From assembly GCA_023362775.1 (NCBI GenBank), contig JALMGJ010000003.1, positions 175,622,774 through 175,686,773 of the forward strand: a stretch of 64,000 nt of DNA. The letters run 5' to 3'. Both the position numbers and the translations under genes were made by a program. Positions 1 through 13,600 of this stretch are shown here, in pieces. This stretch comes from Charina bottae (Eukaryota; Chordata; Lepidosauria; Squamata; Charinaidae). Every line of letters starts with the position of its first letter. Within the stretch, counting starts at the first letter, position 1. Below the pieces are notes generated by a model. The model ran no database searches. It was not told the origin of the DNA and saw only the letters and a list, made by a program, of their open reading frames with translations.

Positions 1-909
1 TAAGCTGGGAGAGTGGCTCCAACAGATCCCAGGAGCAACATCAAAGCTCTCTGTCCAGAAGAGTGCAATGCTAGGAACAGCTAAGATACTGTGCAGAACC
101 CTCAAACTCCCAGGCCTCTGGCAGAGGACCCAAGGTTGAGGAAGACACATACCACCCCAAGGGGTGAGAAGGGAATTGTAGGGAGGGAGGGAGGGACTGG
201 ACTATTATCTATAAGAACTTGTCCAACTCATACATTCTGTAATTCTATGATGAAGGGAGGGAGGGAATGGTTCTCTATTCTTGGATTAGAGAACTATACC
301 AAGTACAATTAGACAATGGAATCATTTCTCAAGGGAAGTGATAACCTAGTTGGATGTTGTCAAGTGGAGGTTGAACTGCCACCTCTTGGGAATATGTCTG
401 TGAAGGTTCTCAGTCATCCAGGTGGAATTGTCTGTAGCTTGAATCATGTCAACTGGATTTCTATTTTCTCAGTGGAAACGTTTCGCTCCTTATCCAACTT
501 TGCTCAGACTGAAGAAGCTCCTTGGATAAGGAGCGAAACGTTTCCACTGAGAAAATAGAAATCCAGTTGACATGATTCAAGCTACAGACCTCTTGGGAAT
601 GTTTTAATTTGGATTTTGGCATTAATATGGGTCCCTGTGTTGCACAGGATTGATCTCAATAGCCTAAGTGGTCCCGTCAAAAGCTATACCTGCTCACATG
701 CAACTTCAAGTGATAATCCTTGGTGCCGAACAATTTGGCCACCACATGTTCTGCAACCTCCAGTCATGCTGCTTTGACTGGTCAATTGCTGCCATCAGTA
801 TCACATTGACAGGCTATTAAATTTCTGTGCTCTGTATGAGAATAGTGTCCATTAGCCTGTGAAAGACTAGCCTTGAAGCCTGCTAAATTGATGCTCACCT
901 ATTTTGCAG
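1..909. other. OSBPL1A intron end, with a short PLE inverted repeat
   Basis: This is non-coding sequence upstream of the first OSBPL1A exon in the window. Bases 60-170 look like a dispersed repeat I cannot classify. Bases 394-588 are the Penelope-like inverted repeat described separately. The rest is unremarkable AT-rich intron ending in a polypyrimidine-poor AG acceptor at 908-909. The preceding OSBPL1A exon, expected to encode the FFAT motif, is outside the window. Confidence 0.6.
394..588. mobile_element. Short Penelope-like element (family 1), inverted-repeat form
   Basis: The left part is the reverse complement of the right part, with arms of about 90 bp meeting near 500. The same terminal sequence bounds the large palindrome at 43606-45274, which encodes a GIY-YIG protein, so this is a short copy of the same PLE family. 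The 12-bp sequence cctcttgggaat flanks it at 382-393 and 589-600, a clear target-site duplication. A hammerhead-like core lies at 509-539: CTGAAGA, a 7-bp stem (517-523 with 528-534), then GAAAC. Confidence 0.8.
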
Positions 910-1066
910 ATTCAGAATCTGAAAAATCGTTTATTGGATTTGAAACGGTGACCAGCTTCTCATTTGAAGACAGCGAGGACTCTAGTGACACCATAACATC
1001 TAACATGTCTGAAGAAAAAGCACACAAAAATCAAGAGACTCTACCAAATGGCATCAAAAAACACAG
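910..1066 (+). CDS. OSBPL1A: OSBPL1A exon after the FFAT exon; contains the ORP1S start Met
   Basis: The exon begins within a GAT codon (acceptor tttgcag at 903-909) and reads DSESEKSF...NGIKKH, ending after AG of an Arg codon at donor GTAGGG. In human ORP1L, DSESE directly follows the FFAT core, so the FFAT exon is expected just upstream. The in-frame Met at 1005-1007 starts MSEEK, the N-terminus I recall for ORP1S. The stretch between DSESE and MSEEK is acidic, Ser-rich and poorly conserved. Confidence 0.92.
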
Positions 1067-3430
1067 GTAGGGTTTTGCCTAGCATCTGGAGAGGTAGTAG
1101 CCGTTATTGCTATGCTGACAGAAGCGCATCTGATACCTCGAACAGATAACGGGGGATACTTCTGCCTCTTCTCTGGAGAACAGAGAAGAACAGAACAGCT
1201 CCACTTTAACAGGAGCATATTTTTCTTTTTGGTGAATATTGAGAAAAAAGATTAAATGAACTACAACGTTGTGACTTCACTGTGATGCAAACTAAATAGA
1301 GGAATTCTTAACAGTGCACATTTCTAACTCATTTAAATTAGTCTTATTAAAATCAAGACTGTCTCTTATTTCTTCATGTTTTTTTAATGTGTCTCTGCTG
1401 CTTTTTTAGCTTCCAGTTACTTGATCTCCTTCATCTCTTTATGCCAATTAGAGCTAACCAGTAATTTCAATATATATATTTAAAAAAAAAAACATTAAGA
1501 GCAAAAAAAGTGACCCTGTGTAGAAAAGTTACATATTGTTCCTTCATCTGTTTTTTTTTAATCTGTAAAGAACAGTAGATCCTCATTTACATGTAACAGA
1601 TACCTAATTTCTCAGGTTTCAGTATAGGGAGAACTTAATACATGTACTTTTTTCCTTCCAATTTATATACAGTTAAAATGAATCTCTACCTGTCATTAGT
1701 TGTTCTCCTTTTTTATAGTAACTTTTTTCTTATATCATGAAAATAGGATTTATATAATCAAGTTAACCAATATCTAGCTGTCTCATATGTATTAACAGCT
1801 GAATATTTATGGCTGGCCTCAGTAATGCATTCTGTTCGCGGGACAGTATAGCCACAAAGAAAGAACGCATGTTTACTGAAACTATCAGTCCATCGCTAGT
1901 GATCTTGAATAGGGCTGGGGAGAAAAGTCAGTATTTCTAAGCCCAATCAAGTTGAAGTGGTTAAGAAGCCATGATTTTTTCCCAGCTCGCACTCATTTAA
2001 TTATCACTGGATAGTAGTATTCTTAATTTCCCATAGCCTTTCTCACATGAGAAAAGATATCCCTAAAATGCCATTTGTTCTATATCCCTTGACCTGCAAA
2101 ATATATATAAAGTATGCTCCCTCCGTCTGTTTTAACTTTGTATATTTTTGTAGATTTTTTACTCTCTTTTTGCCTGTAAGCTGCCTAGAGTCACTTATAC
2201 AGTGAGATGGGTGGCGTATAAATTTAATAAATAAACAAAATATTGAAGAAATAATTATTAGGATCCTCAGGTCACTTGGCTGCTTTTTCTGTGCAAAGAA
2301 GCAGTGATAATTTCAATGTTGTTTTAAGGGTAAGAAACAAGCAGTAATTTGGCAAGTGTCCACAAAACATTGTAAAATGCCATTGCCAAAATTGTAAACA
2401 AGAGGTGACTTGAGCCTCCAGGCTCTTGTTTCCTGGTCCCCTGAGGATTCTTTACTTTCCACTACAGATGTCTCTCATTAGGCTTTTGGATTACTAAATT
2501 TTCGTATCTCTAATCTTGTCCCATATTTCCTTGTCCTTCCCTTTTGTCTTCTGTATTTAAAGGATATATTTCTTACTGTTTTGTTATGGACTTGGGGTAG
2601 CATTTTGAAAACACTGGAGCTGGGATATTTCTTGAGAAGTAAAATTGAACCGCATGTGTGCACTTAAATTACTGGAGTATGTCCTCTTCCAAACTATATT
2701 TGCAGTATCTGATCTCTTATCTGGCACCACGCAGGGAACTGATGTCTGCATGCATATTGATGTCAAGTGTCACGCCTCTGTGGGAAAACAAGTCTAAATT
2801 TTGCTTTGCAGCAAACTTCCCCAAGGAGATAAAGCTGTTCAGTGTTTCTAGTTATCTTGGGATTTTTATATGGTTTGCTTGTCTTGTCATATAATTACGC
2901 TGCATTTGTAGCATAAATATGTGAATGTTTTATCATAGGGGTGGGGTATTTATAATTGTGCAGTTGGGTGGAAGTAAGATATGTTATTGCATGTGTGTAG
3001 CTATTTTATTTTAACACTAAACATACAATTTTGGTGAAAGTAATAAATACCTATTATGACAACAACTGTAGTACTGTTTATGTTACTTACAAGAGAGAGA
3101 TCTGGCTGGACCTTAGGATTCAAATGCTTGCTTGCAATATGTGACATTTTTGGTTAGGGTAGGCAATTTTCTGTGCACTCTCAAAATCTGCTCCAATGGC
3201 ACTCAGTGCAGATTTTGAGGATGTAGGGAGAGGCAACAGCCCTGTTCCTATGCCATAAGCTGAAACTGCTTCCACTGCTTCTGACAGAAGTATATGATAC
3301 CACTCAGAAAAAAGATACTGTAAAACTCTTTTTAAAACACTCCTTTAAAAATAATTTAAACGCCCAGAATCGTCGTGTACGAGATAGGCGGCCAAGAAAT
3401 TTGATAAAGTAATAAAATAAAATATAATAA

Positions 3431-3466
<36 letters not shown>

Positions 3467-6400
3467 TGCAAAAGAAAACTGAAATGCTGCCCTGGGTAAT
3501 ATTACTTCAAAAGCCAATGTACAAAGCCAAGGAATACATTAAATATGAGCTGCTCAGTTAATCAGATGTGTCTTACTAAATTACACATTATTTAATATTA
3601 ATAAAATTATCAATGCACATTTATGTTATACAGGATATAAATATAAAATTTTCTGTTCTCCTCCTAGATTGTGTAAAAACTAGCTCTCTGTCGCATTTGT
3701 ATTTGATAGGAGATCATATATTTCCTACCCACTCTGTCCTCTGAACAACTCTGTGAAGTTGCTTAGATTGAGTGATTTTTGGCTAGTTACTATCTCAAGC
3801 AGCTGCATCCAGATTTGAATCTAGACTTCTCCTATTTCTAGTCTAGGAATAGACAGTTGGATACTCACAGTTCCCATGCACACTTTCTTTGGTGTCCACT
3901 ACTTTCATTCTTTGAAATAAAAAATAAATTGGGAATATGGTAGACTGCAAAGCACTCAAGTACAGTACCTGTCTTTATTTTCTTTTTTTATAATAACTTA
4001 CTTAGATTTTATCTCTTTGTTTTAAAATTTAATAAACTAATAAAGAGAAAGAGAACAGAAGTAGAGAAAAAGAAGAGAACAGAAATAGAAAAAGGAATAA
4101 CTCCCAACTCCTTTTACAACAGATACAAGAAAAACTTACATTAAACTCTTACTCTAAGGTTACAACATAACATCCATTTTTTATATTGTCAACTAATATT
4201 ATTAATCATCAAATCCGTATATTATAATTTCATTCTTTTCTGTTTCATGCAAAAAGTCCAGGGGCTTCCAATTTGCCATAAAATTAGTGTCTTTTCTCTA
4301 ATCAAAGCTGTCAATTTCGCCACCTCAGCCAACTCCATCAACTTTACCATCCATTCTTCCATTGTAGGTAATATCGAGTCTTTACACCTTTGAGCATATA
4401 AAAGTGTTGTTCCAGTTATCATATACTGTATAAAAACAAAGTTCCATATGATTTTTCCAGTTGTTTATCCATCAGTCCCAAAATATATGTCTCTGGTTTC
4501 GATTGTAGTATCTGTCTTTATTTTCAAGGATGCTTTGGACCCCACGGCATCTTTAGAAAATAAAAAGTCTGGGTGGGTGTAACCCTGAGGTTTGTTAGGA
4601 AATATAAGGAATGTTAAATGTTAGGAAAGGTAAAGATGAGCTGAAATGACAGAAAGCATCCTGGGAGGCTAGTGAAGAGCAACCACATCAGTTTGCCTTC
4701 TGCCAAAAATGTGCTTTTTGACTTGCCATGGCCTCTATGGCAGCATTTTGTGAGTAGGTAAACCTCCACTGAATCATTTTAGCAAAAAACCCATAGGATA
4801 CTCTCAAAACTCCAGATGTGCTCTTGCTGTAAAAAGCTGCATATTCTAACTACTGTATCATACTGGCACTGTTCGTTTTTGTTCAAAAGGAAGTGATAAT
4901 GGCTCTCATCCCAAACTAAATTATCTAAGTAATGACTTCATGCTTTGTTGATGGTAGCAGTAGGTGGTTCATTGGCTTCTGCTGTGAAGGAGTCCCATTT
5001 GTCTGTGAGGCCAGAAATTAATGGTGCAATGGTTTAGGTTCATTCTGCCTTCCTCTTCTTTGGTTCCTGTAGATTACAGCACTTTCTGTGGGAACTTCCA
5101 CCCTACACTAGGTGAAGTGACTGCTTTTCGCTTCAAATTTATTTCAAGGGAAGAATTGGAGGTGGGGTAAAGCGCATCTTGAAGCTCAGCCATTGATGGG
5201 AGTTCAGGCTCTGTCAGAAAACTTAGTACTGTACCATATAAAGCTGGTTTCTTAACATTTGGGCCACAGCAATAAAAGGGTTGTAGAGTGAGATAAATGG
5301 GAAAGCAGGCCGTTTTGTTTAGAAGGCAAGACAGTTAGCCTTCTAAAGGACGCCAAACCTAGATAAAGATAAAAATCACAGTGAAAAGCTTGATCCTGAT
5401 TAGTCTGGGTATAGAGAAAAATGGAATGGGAGCAATGCAAGGAATCACTTTTGATGTTTATTCAAAAGGATTTGTCATCAAGGTTTGCTGAGCAAGCCAA
5501 GTTGCTCAATAAACCATGCAAGGTAATAGTTTCTACAGCTTCCTATCCATTTGTTCCACTGGTATCCAAACACCCCAAAGCTGGAAAAGTCAGATTGCCT
5601 GTGTATAAATTGGAGTTTGGGGAGCTGGGTTTTATGTGTGTGGCTGATGGTTGTGTTGTGTTGTGTTTATGCTTCTGAGTTCTTTAAATGAGGTTTGTTT
5701 TGTATATGTATGTGTGGGGATTGATGGAGTGTTGAAGGTTAATAAAAGAACTCCAAGCAGCTAACAACAATCTTGCACAGTAGAAGCGTGAACCAGCAGG
5801 GAACTTGCACTTTAAGCTTAATTACATTCAGAAATAAATTCAGAGAATGTGAATCCCCCAAACCAAGAAGGAGGAGGAAGAGGAAATCAGGTGACTCAGG
5901 TAACATCCCACATGCACAGTAGAGATGCGTTTACTAGAAAGACCCCCTATTATGCTTATGAGACAATGCTGAGTTGACTCCTGATAATCCCAACAGGGGT
6001 GAAGTCCATTAGTATGTACAGTTGGTTTAGGTTTTTGTTGGGTTTTTGAGTGGGTAGAGCAGGGTTTCTCAACCAGGTTCCGTGGAACCCTAGGGTTCCG
6101 TGAGAGGTCACTAGGGGTTCCCTGGGAGATCACAATTTATTTAAAAATTTATTTCAAATTCAGGCAACTTCACATTAAAGAGGTAAGTTTCATTCTTTAT
6201 TTTTAGTTTAAGAACACTTAATGCATATATACAGGCCTACACATGAAACATATAATTTTGTAACTTCTGGCCTATATTTGAGCCTGAATGTGCAGGGGTT
6301 CCCCAAGGCCTGAAAAATATTTCAAGGGTTCCTCCAGGGTCAAAAAGTAGAGATAGGCTAGGGTAGAGTAAGCCTTTTTGTATCAGTTTGTATGTATATT

Positions 6401-9400
6401 TGGAATGTGTTTGCCTGAATATTTTTGAGGATTTATTTTGTTTGTGGGTATGCATTTATGGGAACTCAGTAAGGCTGTTACAGATTTTATGTGTTTTGTC
6501 TGTATAATTTTCTATGCATCACTAGTTTGCCTTCTATAAAAATTGATATTTTTGTTTGGGGCAGGGAGAGATCTGATAATCTTGTATTCAGGAAGAAGCA
6601 GGGCATAGAAAGAAAAATGTTGCCTGGAACACCAAGAGGTTGGGGAAAGGCAGGAAAATGCGGTTTAACCAAGAGTTCTGGTTTTTCTTTTTCTTTTCAT
6701 TTTTTTTAAAGCTGCACTTGCTGAGTACCTTTGTAGATAGGCAAGAGGTCGGGGAATAAATCAAGATAGGATTTTAGGTTCAGATATTTCAAGCCATGGT
6801 TAAACAGAACAGGGTTAGATAGCCATACAAACCACGGTTTGGCAAAGCATATCCTGCAAGTGGTGTCTGTGCAGATCTCATAGAGATGGGCTTGGGTTTG
6901 GACAACAGGGGAGCTAAAGCTAACTTCGCATATGAAGGATTTGCTTTGCTGTGCTTTTTTTTTCCCCTGGGTCACTGATATAATCTTGCATTATTACTGA
7001 GCTATTGAAATGGTTTGCATGTTCTATTTTTCTGTACATACGTAATATTGAAAGTACATGATTGAAGAAGCTAAGAGTATCAGGAATATTTGCAAAACCA
7101 AAACTGTGATCAACGTGGACAGCTAATACTCTGCATCTAATGTCCAACTTGAGGAACAAAACCCATACATTTCACTTAATGGGAAACACTGTCTCACCAA
7201 TTTCAATATTTCCAAAGGGAATTTTCATTCAAAATTCCTAATTTTGATCCAGACCAGAAGTTGACTCTTCGGCACATCTTTACACTAAGAGGAAATTTAT
7301 TCTCTGAGTAGTAGCACTCTTGAGGCCCGAAGAGCATGATTCAAACAGAAGAACATGAAGATCTCCAAAGTTTGCAGGAGAAGGAAAAAAGCAACTAAGC
7401 AATGGCTGCAAATTCTGACTTGTGAAGAAAAATGAAGGGATGGAATGGAATATCCTGAAAAAGTAACCAGGTACCAACCTGTTTGAAAACACTATCCTGC
7501 AACATTTTGTAGTAGGTTCTGTTCAGTAATAATGAGGAAACTATGATAGTTCTGTTTCACATATTAAAGAGCCTTCCATCCCAGAGTCTCTGTGGTCTCT
7601 GAGTCCCTTTTTCTGTAGCACCCAGGAACCCCTTTGACTCCAATGGCTGATGATATGGTTCACTGCCATTCTGAGACAGAAACCACAGAGTTTTAGGGTA
7701 AGCCATGAAGTGATCTTAAAGTAGTTTAAGAAAACAAGTATACACCTCCAAGCTCTCCCCAAAGCTAGGAAAGCAAAAAATTGTCCCCAACCATTTGTAG
7801 CATCACAGTCCCACCCCCACCATCCATGGCTCTTGAGCTCCTTCCAAACATTAAGAGTGGCCCTTTACCATCAAAGGGCAAGGCCCATTTTTACAGTAGG
7901 AATAATATTCATATGTGGTTATATAAAGAGGCAGAGAGATTTACCTAAAATGTTTACTTGCTTTGTTTATATGCCACCCTTTTGTTCAAATTGATCAGCT
8001 TAATTTAGTAGTATTTAGCTTGCCAAAACCTTCTAGCCAATTTGAAATATTATTTTTATCACAATTCTTGTTTTTAGTGGTTTGAGAACAATTATGGGGA
8101 AACTGCCGTAAATATTTGGAATAATTCAATTTGAAGCACTTCTAAAACCTTAATTTTAAATAAACACATGTCTCTTTTCTCAGTTTTGATATTAAAAAGT
8201 AATACATGTCCTTTATTGCAAAAACAAACATACAGATTTGTGGCAAATCATGAAAAATGTGTTTCTTGAAACTAAAGTCATAATCTTATATAATGTTCCT
8301 TCATTTTCTGAAACTCAGCTTAAATAGACATGTGGTTTTCTGTTCTAGCAAACTACCTTTAGATCAAAATTTGTTTTGGTATTAGTTTGGCATAAGCAAA
8401 AAAGTAATAGAATAGTATAAAACCAAAGGTGTTTTATCAGCTAAAATTTATAAATGATTTATTTTGTTAGTATCTTGTTCCTCTCATCAATATCTTCTCA
8501 TGCATACTAATAGCCAAGTGAAGAAAAAAAATCTAACTGTAAAATACTCTCCTGCACTTCATACTCATAAGGAAAATTAAAAACCTGATCCTAGAAATAG
8601 GAGATAATTATTGCTGGTCCACAGTTGGAAATAAATGCAAGGAATTATCTTTCTGATGATCTTCACAGCTTATTTCTGAAATGGAGAATATTTCTCTCAC
8701 TTGTGAATTTTCTTTCAGATATCCTGGATCAAGGACTTGCCCTATAAAGGGGACTTCCTGTCTCTCTTCAAGTAGATCAAAATGTTTACTGGATACAGGT
8801 CTATCCTGTGAAAGGACCTCTGCTTTTTTCCCAGATACAGTATTTGTAGCTTAGCTAACGGATTCTTTCAAGGTAGAACCTCTAAATTGAAGGAAAAGAA
8901 ATTTTCATAAGAAGATATTCCACAGTTTAAATCTGGGTTTTATGACTTCTATCCACACAGCCTGGAACTATTGATGTTTTTCAAGGGCTAAGAATCTCAA
9001 GCAAGAGTTTTTCAGGATCTGTCAAGTTCTTTGAACAAAGTCTGACTGTTTGTACATAAGTAACACAGATGTTTGTTTGTTTGTTTGCTTGTTTATTAAA
9101 TTTCTCTGCCGCCCATCTCGCGCATGACTCTGGGCGGCTTACAAATAATAAAATGACAAGTCGCTAAAACAATTCAATATAAATACATAAAAGTGCAAAT
9201 ACAAATGCAAGATATAAAACATAAAAGGTAGAATATAAAATATAAAATTCAAGATGGGAAGATATAACAAGGCACTGCCGTGTACATGTAGTTAATGTGG
9301 TATATAATATGAAAAACATTTTTTTCTTTTGGATAACACCTAAGAACCCATGATTAACTTTTGCCAAAAATGATTTATATATTTCTATGCAATTTTAAAA

Positions 9401-10580
9401 GTGACCATTCACTGATCAATTCTATCTTCACGTTTGGAATGATGTAGTTTCTTTCTTTCTTCAATCTAATGCAATCTAACAGTTTTGCTAATCAGAGGTT
9501 GCAGGAACTAACTGTTCTTCCTCCATTTTAAACTGCATTTGCTTTCTCCTTCTGGTACCTTGGCTTCTCCTATACTACTCAATGAAAACATGAAAATTTG
9601 AACATGCATTATCTGCGGTGAAGCATACAGGCAGGAAATTAACTGAGTTAAGAGTGGTTTGAGAATGAGCAGTGCTCATCTAGGATACAGGTGACAGTGT
9701 AAGCTGTTGTTTGTTGTGATTGGTCAGTAGTATTGCCAATGAAATATAAGTGAGTCATTTTAATTAGAGAAAAACCAGCCACTTTAAGGAAGGAGGGCAT
9801 TTGCTGAGGGTTGGGACTGAAGTATTGAACTTAAGGAGGAAGTCTTGGGAAACACCTTTTGTAAAAGTATTGAGTGGTCAGTGGGATTAGGGAGGTTTTC
9901 TGCAGCTGTTGGATCCCATAAGAGTCAGGAAAGAAACAGAAGGAGCAAGGGGAATAAAAGGTTACTATTTTTCTGAAGCTTTCCTTGACCTCTGCTCAGA
10001 GGTCTAGAAAAATATCACTCAAGGATTTGGCAAAGGAATGAAGATCTGGGGGGCAGAGCATCACAGTTCTGTTTTTAGATAATCTTGGAAGTTCTACAAG
10101 AGATCATAGAAAATATTCTCTACCTTCCTCCCCCCCAAACTTACTTGTGGTGGGAGATTTGACCATTTGCATGCCATTCTGGGATTTAAACTGTGTTGTG
10201 TAAAATGTGGCCTGTTCTGAGACTTGGAGCAGTTGTGACTTAGACAGGACTGTATGTAAAATAGGCATAGGTCTACTTTGATATGCCTCCAGTATGGCTG
10301 GGACTGAAGATTGATTACTTGACCAGAATAAAAGTAGATTTCTTCTGGTCTAGTAGGTTTCTTCTGGTCTAGTGGCTAAGGCAACAGGCTAGAAACCAGG
10401 AGTCTGAGTTCTAGTCCCACCTTAGGCATGAAAGCCAGCTGGGTGACCTTGGGCCACTCACACGCACTCAGCCCAACTCACCTCACAGGGTGGTGGTTGT
10501 GGGGAAAATAGGAGGAAGGAGCGTTAGGTATGTTTGTCACCTTGAGTTATTTACAAAAAATAATAAAGGCGGGATAGAAA

Positions 10581-10633
<53 letters not shown>

Positions 10634-13600
10634 ATATCAATAACAATGGAGTTTGAGCACAATTCCTCAGGTCAAATGGCTAAAAATATAAAGAACAAAT
10701 TGTCCTGTGAATTAGAGGCATTCCATCATACACAGTAATAAAACTACACATGTTCCTCAAGATTATGTTCTGTTTTAATATACTCAGCATTCTTGGCTTA
10801 CTGAATATTGCTTTTTTATTTGTTTTTCTTGACATTCAGTGTTTATTCCTGGGCAGGGGGTTGGACTAGAAGACCAAGGTTCCTTCCAACCCTATGATTC
10901 TGTGATTTTGATAATTTAATGTGTTTTGGAAATTAGTTACAAATGTAGTCTTGTCTTCTCAATCCATCATAAGGGCTTATGGCCAAATTCTTGTCATCTT
11001 TAATTTCACTTGGAAAGATAGTTTCACAGTAGTTTTACCCAAATCCATATAATGAACTGAATGAATGAAGGATTTGAACAGGATTACACAGCCATATCCC
11101 TGATTAAAAATTAATCATTTACTAGGACGGTGATGGGTTTTTGAACTGCTAGTGATGAAAAAATCAGTGTTCTCTTATTCGCAAAAGGTTGAGGGGATTT
11201 GAGCCCAGGTCACTCAGTACAGACATGTAAAAAGGGAACTTTTCTGAAGATGAGCTAGTGACATGAAGAACTGTTACAGCCTGTCCAATATGCATGTTCA
11301 TTTTTTCTGTCCGTTATGGGCTCTAGTGAAACTGGTTTTCCAGCCTTCTGTGCTTCAAGCTCTAACTGGGAAAGGTCACAGTTATCTTGCAGGGGCATGA
11401 CAAGTTATGCTGCAAAACTCATCTGTATTCTGGAGTGACTCTTGCAAGAAACAATTGAACAGTGACCATGGGTGTCCTTGTTTTTGTACAATTAGTTTTG
11501 GAGCTTTTATAAACCTACATGTATGAAACAGTTATCTATATACAGTATATAGTCTTCAAAAAATGGGGAGGCAGGGATGGCTATCCAGAACTATTTTTGC
11601 CCTCCCAGCAGTGAGTGTTCCCTAGCTAATTGGTTTTTCTGATAATATGATTCAGGTTATTCAACACCATTGAACTGACTAAGATGAGAGAAAGGATTTG
11701 ATTGCAAAGAATTTAACAAGGTTTCCCAACCCTACAGTTTAGTAAACTTTATAACCACATTGGGGGAACCTACCTATCAACATTAAGTCAAGGTCTCTAT
11801 GACCCCCAGTTTAACTTCAGGAGTGGGCAATTTTTCTGAAATGCCCAATCAAGCTTTGCACACCATGTCAAAGACTGAATTCCAAAACTGGGTAGGTTAA
11901 GGATCTATTTCAGTGGTTTGAGGAAGCTCAGGGTTTTTAAAGCATCCAGTTTAAGCCCTTAATAACCCACCGAAAGTTCCAAAACTGAAAAAAAAGCCAA
12001 AAGGTTTAGTTCAGTGCTTTCCAAACTGTCGCTGTTGGTGACACACCAACGGCGGCGCGTGCACGGTGGGGGGGCACGGCGGCGGCCTCGCTAAAACGCG
12101 GAAGCGCTGATGGCGCGCCACCACCGTGCACGACGACGCGCCGCCGCTTCGCAACACATTAAACTGTTGCGACACACAGTTTGGAAAGCTATGGTTTAGT
12201 TGCTTAACCACTTGCTCACTCACTCTGGGGAGGCTCTGACAGTGCGAAAAAGATGTCATCTGCAACTAACTTTTTAAAATAAGTAACTTTTATGTGTAAA
12301 TAATCTGGACTCTTAGGAGCTGAGTGGGACTGAAATCTTTGTAAACAAACAAACCTGGGCAGCTTCCAAATAAGTAAACTAGCTTCCAGAATTCCAGCTA
12401 GCATGAGAGACTGAGAATTCTGGGAGTTGATACATCAGGAAGGTGCCCAGATTAAGGAGTCTCTGGTACTCCCATGTATAATAAGGCTCACATCAAATCA
12501 GTTATCTGCACTGGTTGTCTCAAAACCAAAGGTGCATTTTTGCTTCTCACAAAATAGTTGGAAATTTTACAGTAGGAAGCATAGCTGTTGTCTGTAACAC
12601 ATGATTTAAAGAACTTATTTCTCATGAGTTAGTAGCTCTGGAAGAGAAGTGGTTGTTAGGACCTAGCTTCTACTGCTAGGGTAGATAGGCCTGGGTTCAG
12701 GATTTAGTTTGAACAGTATAAGATCTATTCTATGTAATTAATCTGGAAGCATATTGTTGAAGACTAAATAGTTTTCTTGCCTCCACTCTAATCTAGGACA
12801 AGCCTGCCCTCTCCAATGTTTTCAAGGAATGACTTTAGTATTTGGAGCATCTTGAGAAAGTGCATTGGAATGGTAGGTAAATACAGCTTTTAACAGCCAT
12901 ATTTTAATTATAAATTTGTACTATTTATGGTTTCATTATGCTTTAATTACAGAATTTCTGAAATAAATTATTGGGTGTGTGTTTTTGTAATAGAATGCAT
13001 TAAAGAGTGCTTCTAGCCCATTCCACTACTGTCAAAATCCTTTCACATTCTGTGAATCATGTTGATGTCCAATCCAGAGATATCACTGAAAAATTCTAGT
13101 AAATGTACCCTTCCCAAAGAAAATATTTTGTGAAGGACAAAATGTAGTATATTTGTGTTGATGCTTTGGTATAGAGTGGGGGAAAAGCCATAATCAAGGA
13201 AACATTCCAGAGATTTAGGCCACCGTCTCTGATCTATGTTTACAAAACATCACTTTAAAAGAAATGCAATGTTGAGTCACATTCCTAGGAAGGGTGAAAA
13301 TGGTTCCCATATCATGGAAAAATAAGTTTCTCTTTCATTGAGTTTCTTCCAACTTGCTGGAGATGGTGTCGTTACTTTTATTTATTTAATAAGCTTAAAT
13401 GCCATCTCATTCACAAAGGCAACTCATTTAATCTCTGCATTTCCCCAAACTTAAAGAAAACAACGGAAACTTGCGTGAAGATGCTGCAACCCAAACAGCA
13501 TCGTTACATATTACCCACCAATCCTATTCTCTGCCAAGTTACCATTAATGGGTTGAGTTGGATGAGAGGCTATTTTTCTGTTTGTGTCTCTCAGAGTTTA

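Larger units (their letters stand above)
1067..12796 (+). other. OSBPL1A intron (11.7 kb): LINE tails, hAT elements, SINE, microsatellites
   Basis: The largest intron in the window, with no recognisable exon. It contains L2-type 3' tails (about 2160-2240 and 3361-3466), an L1 3' end (about 4040-4500, minus), a hAT-like element (6060-6346), an L2 3' fragment (9071-9240, minus), a Sauria SINE plus CA repeat (10363-10627), a CR1 3' end (10848-10915) and a GC-rich hAT-like element (12012-12193). The remaining stretches are AT-rich and featureless to my reading. Confidence 0.7.
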
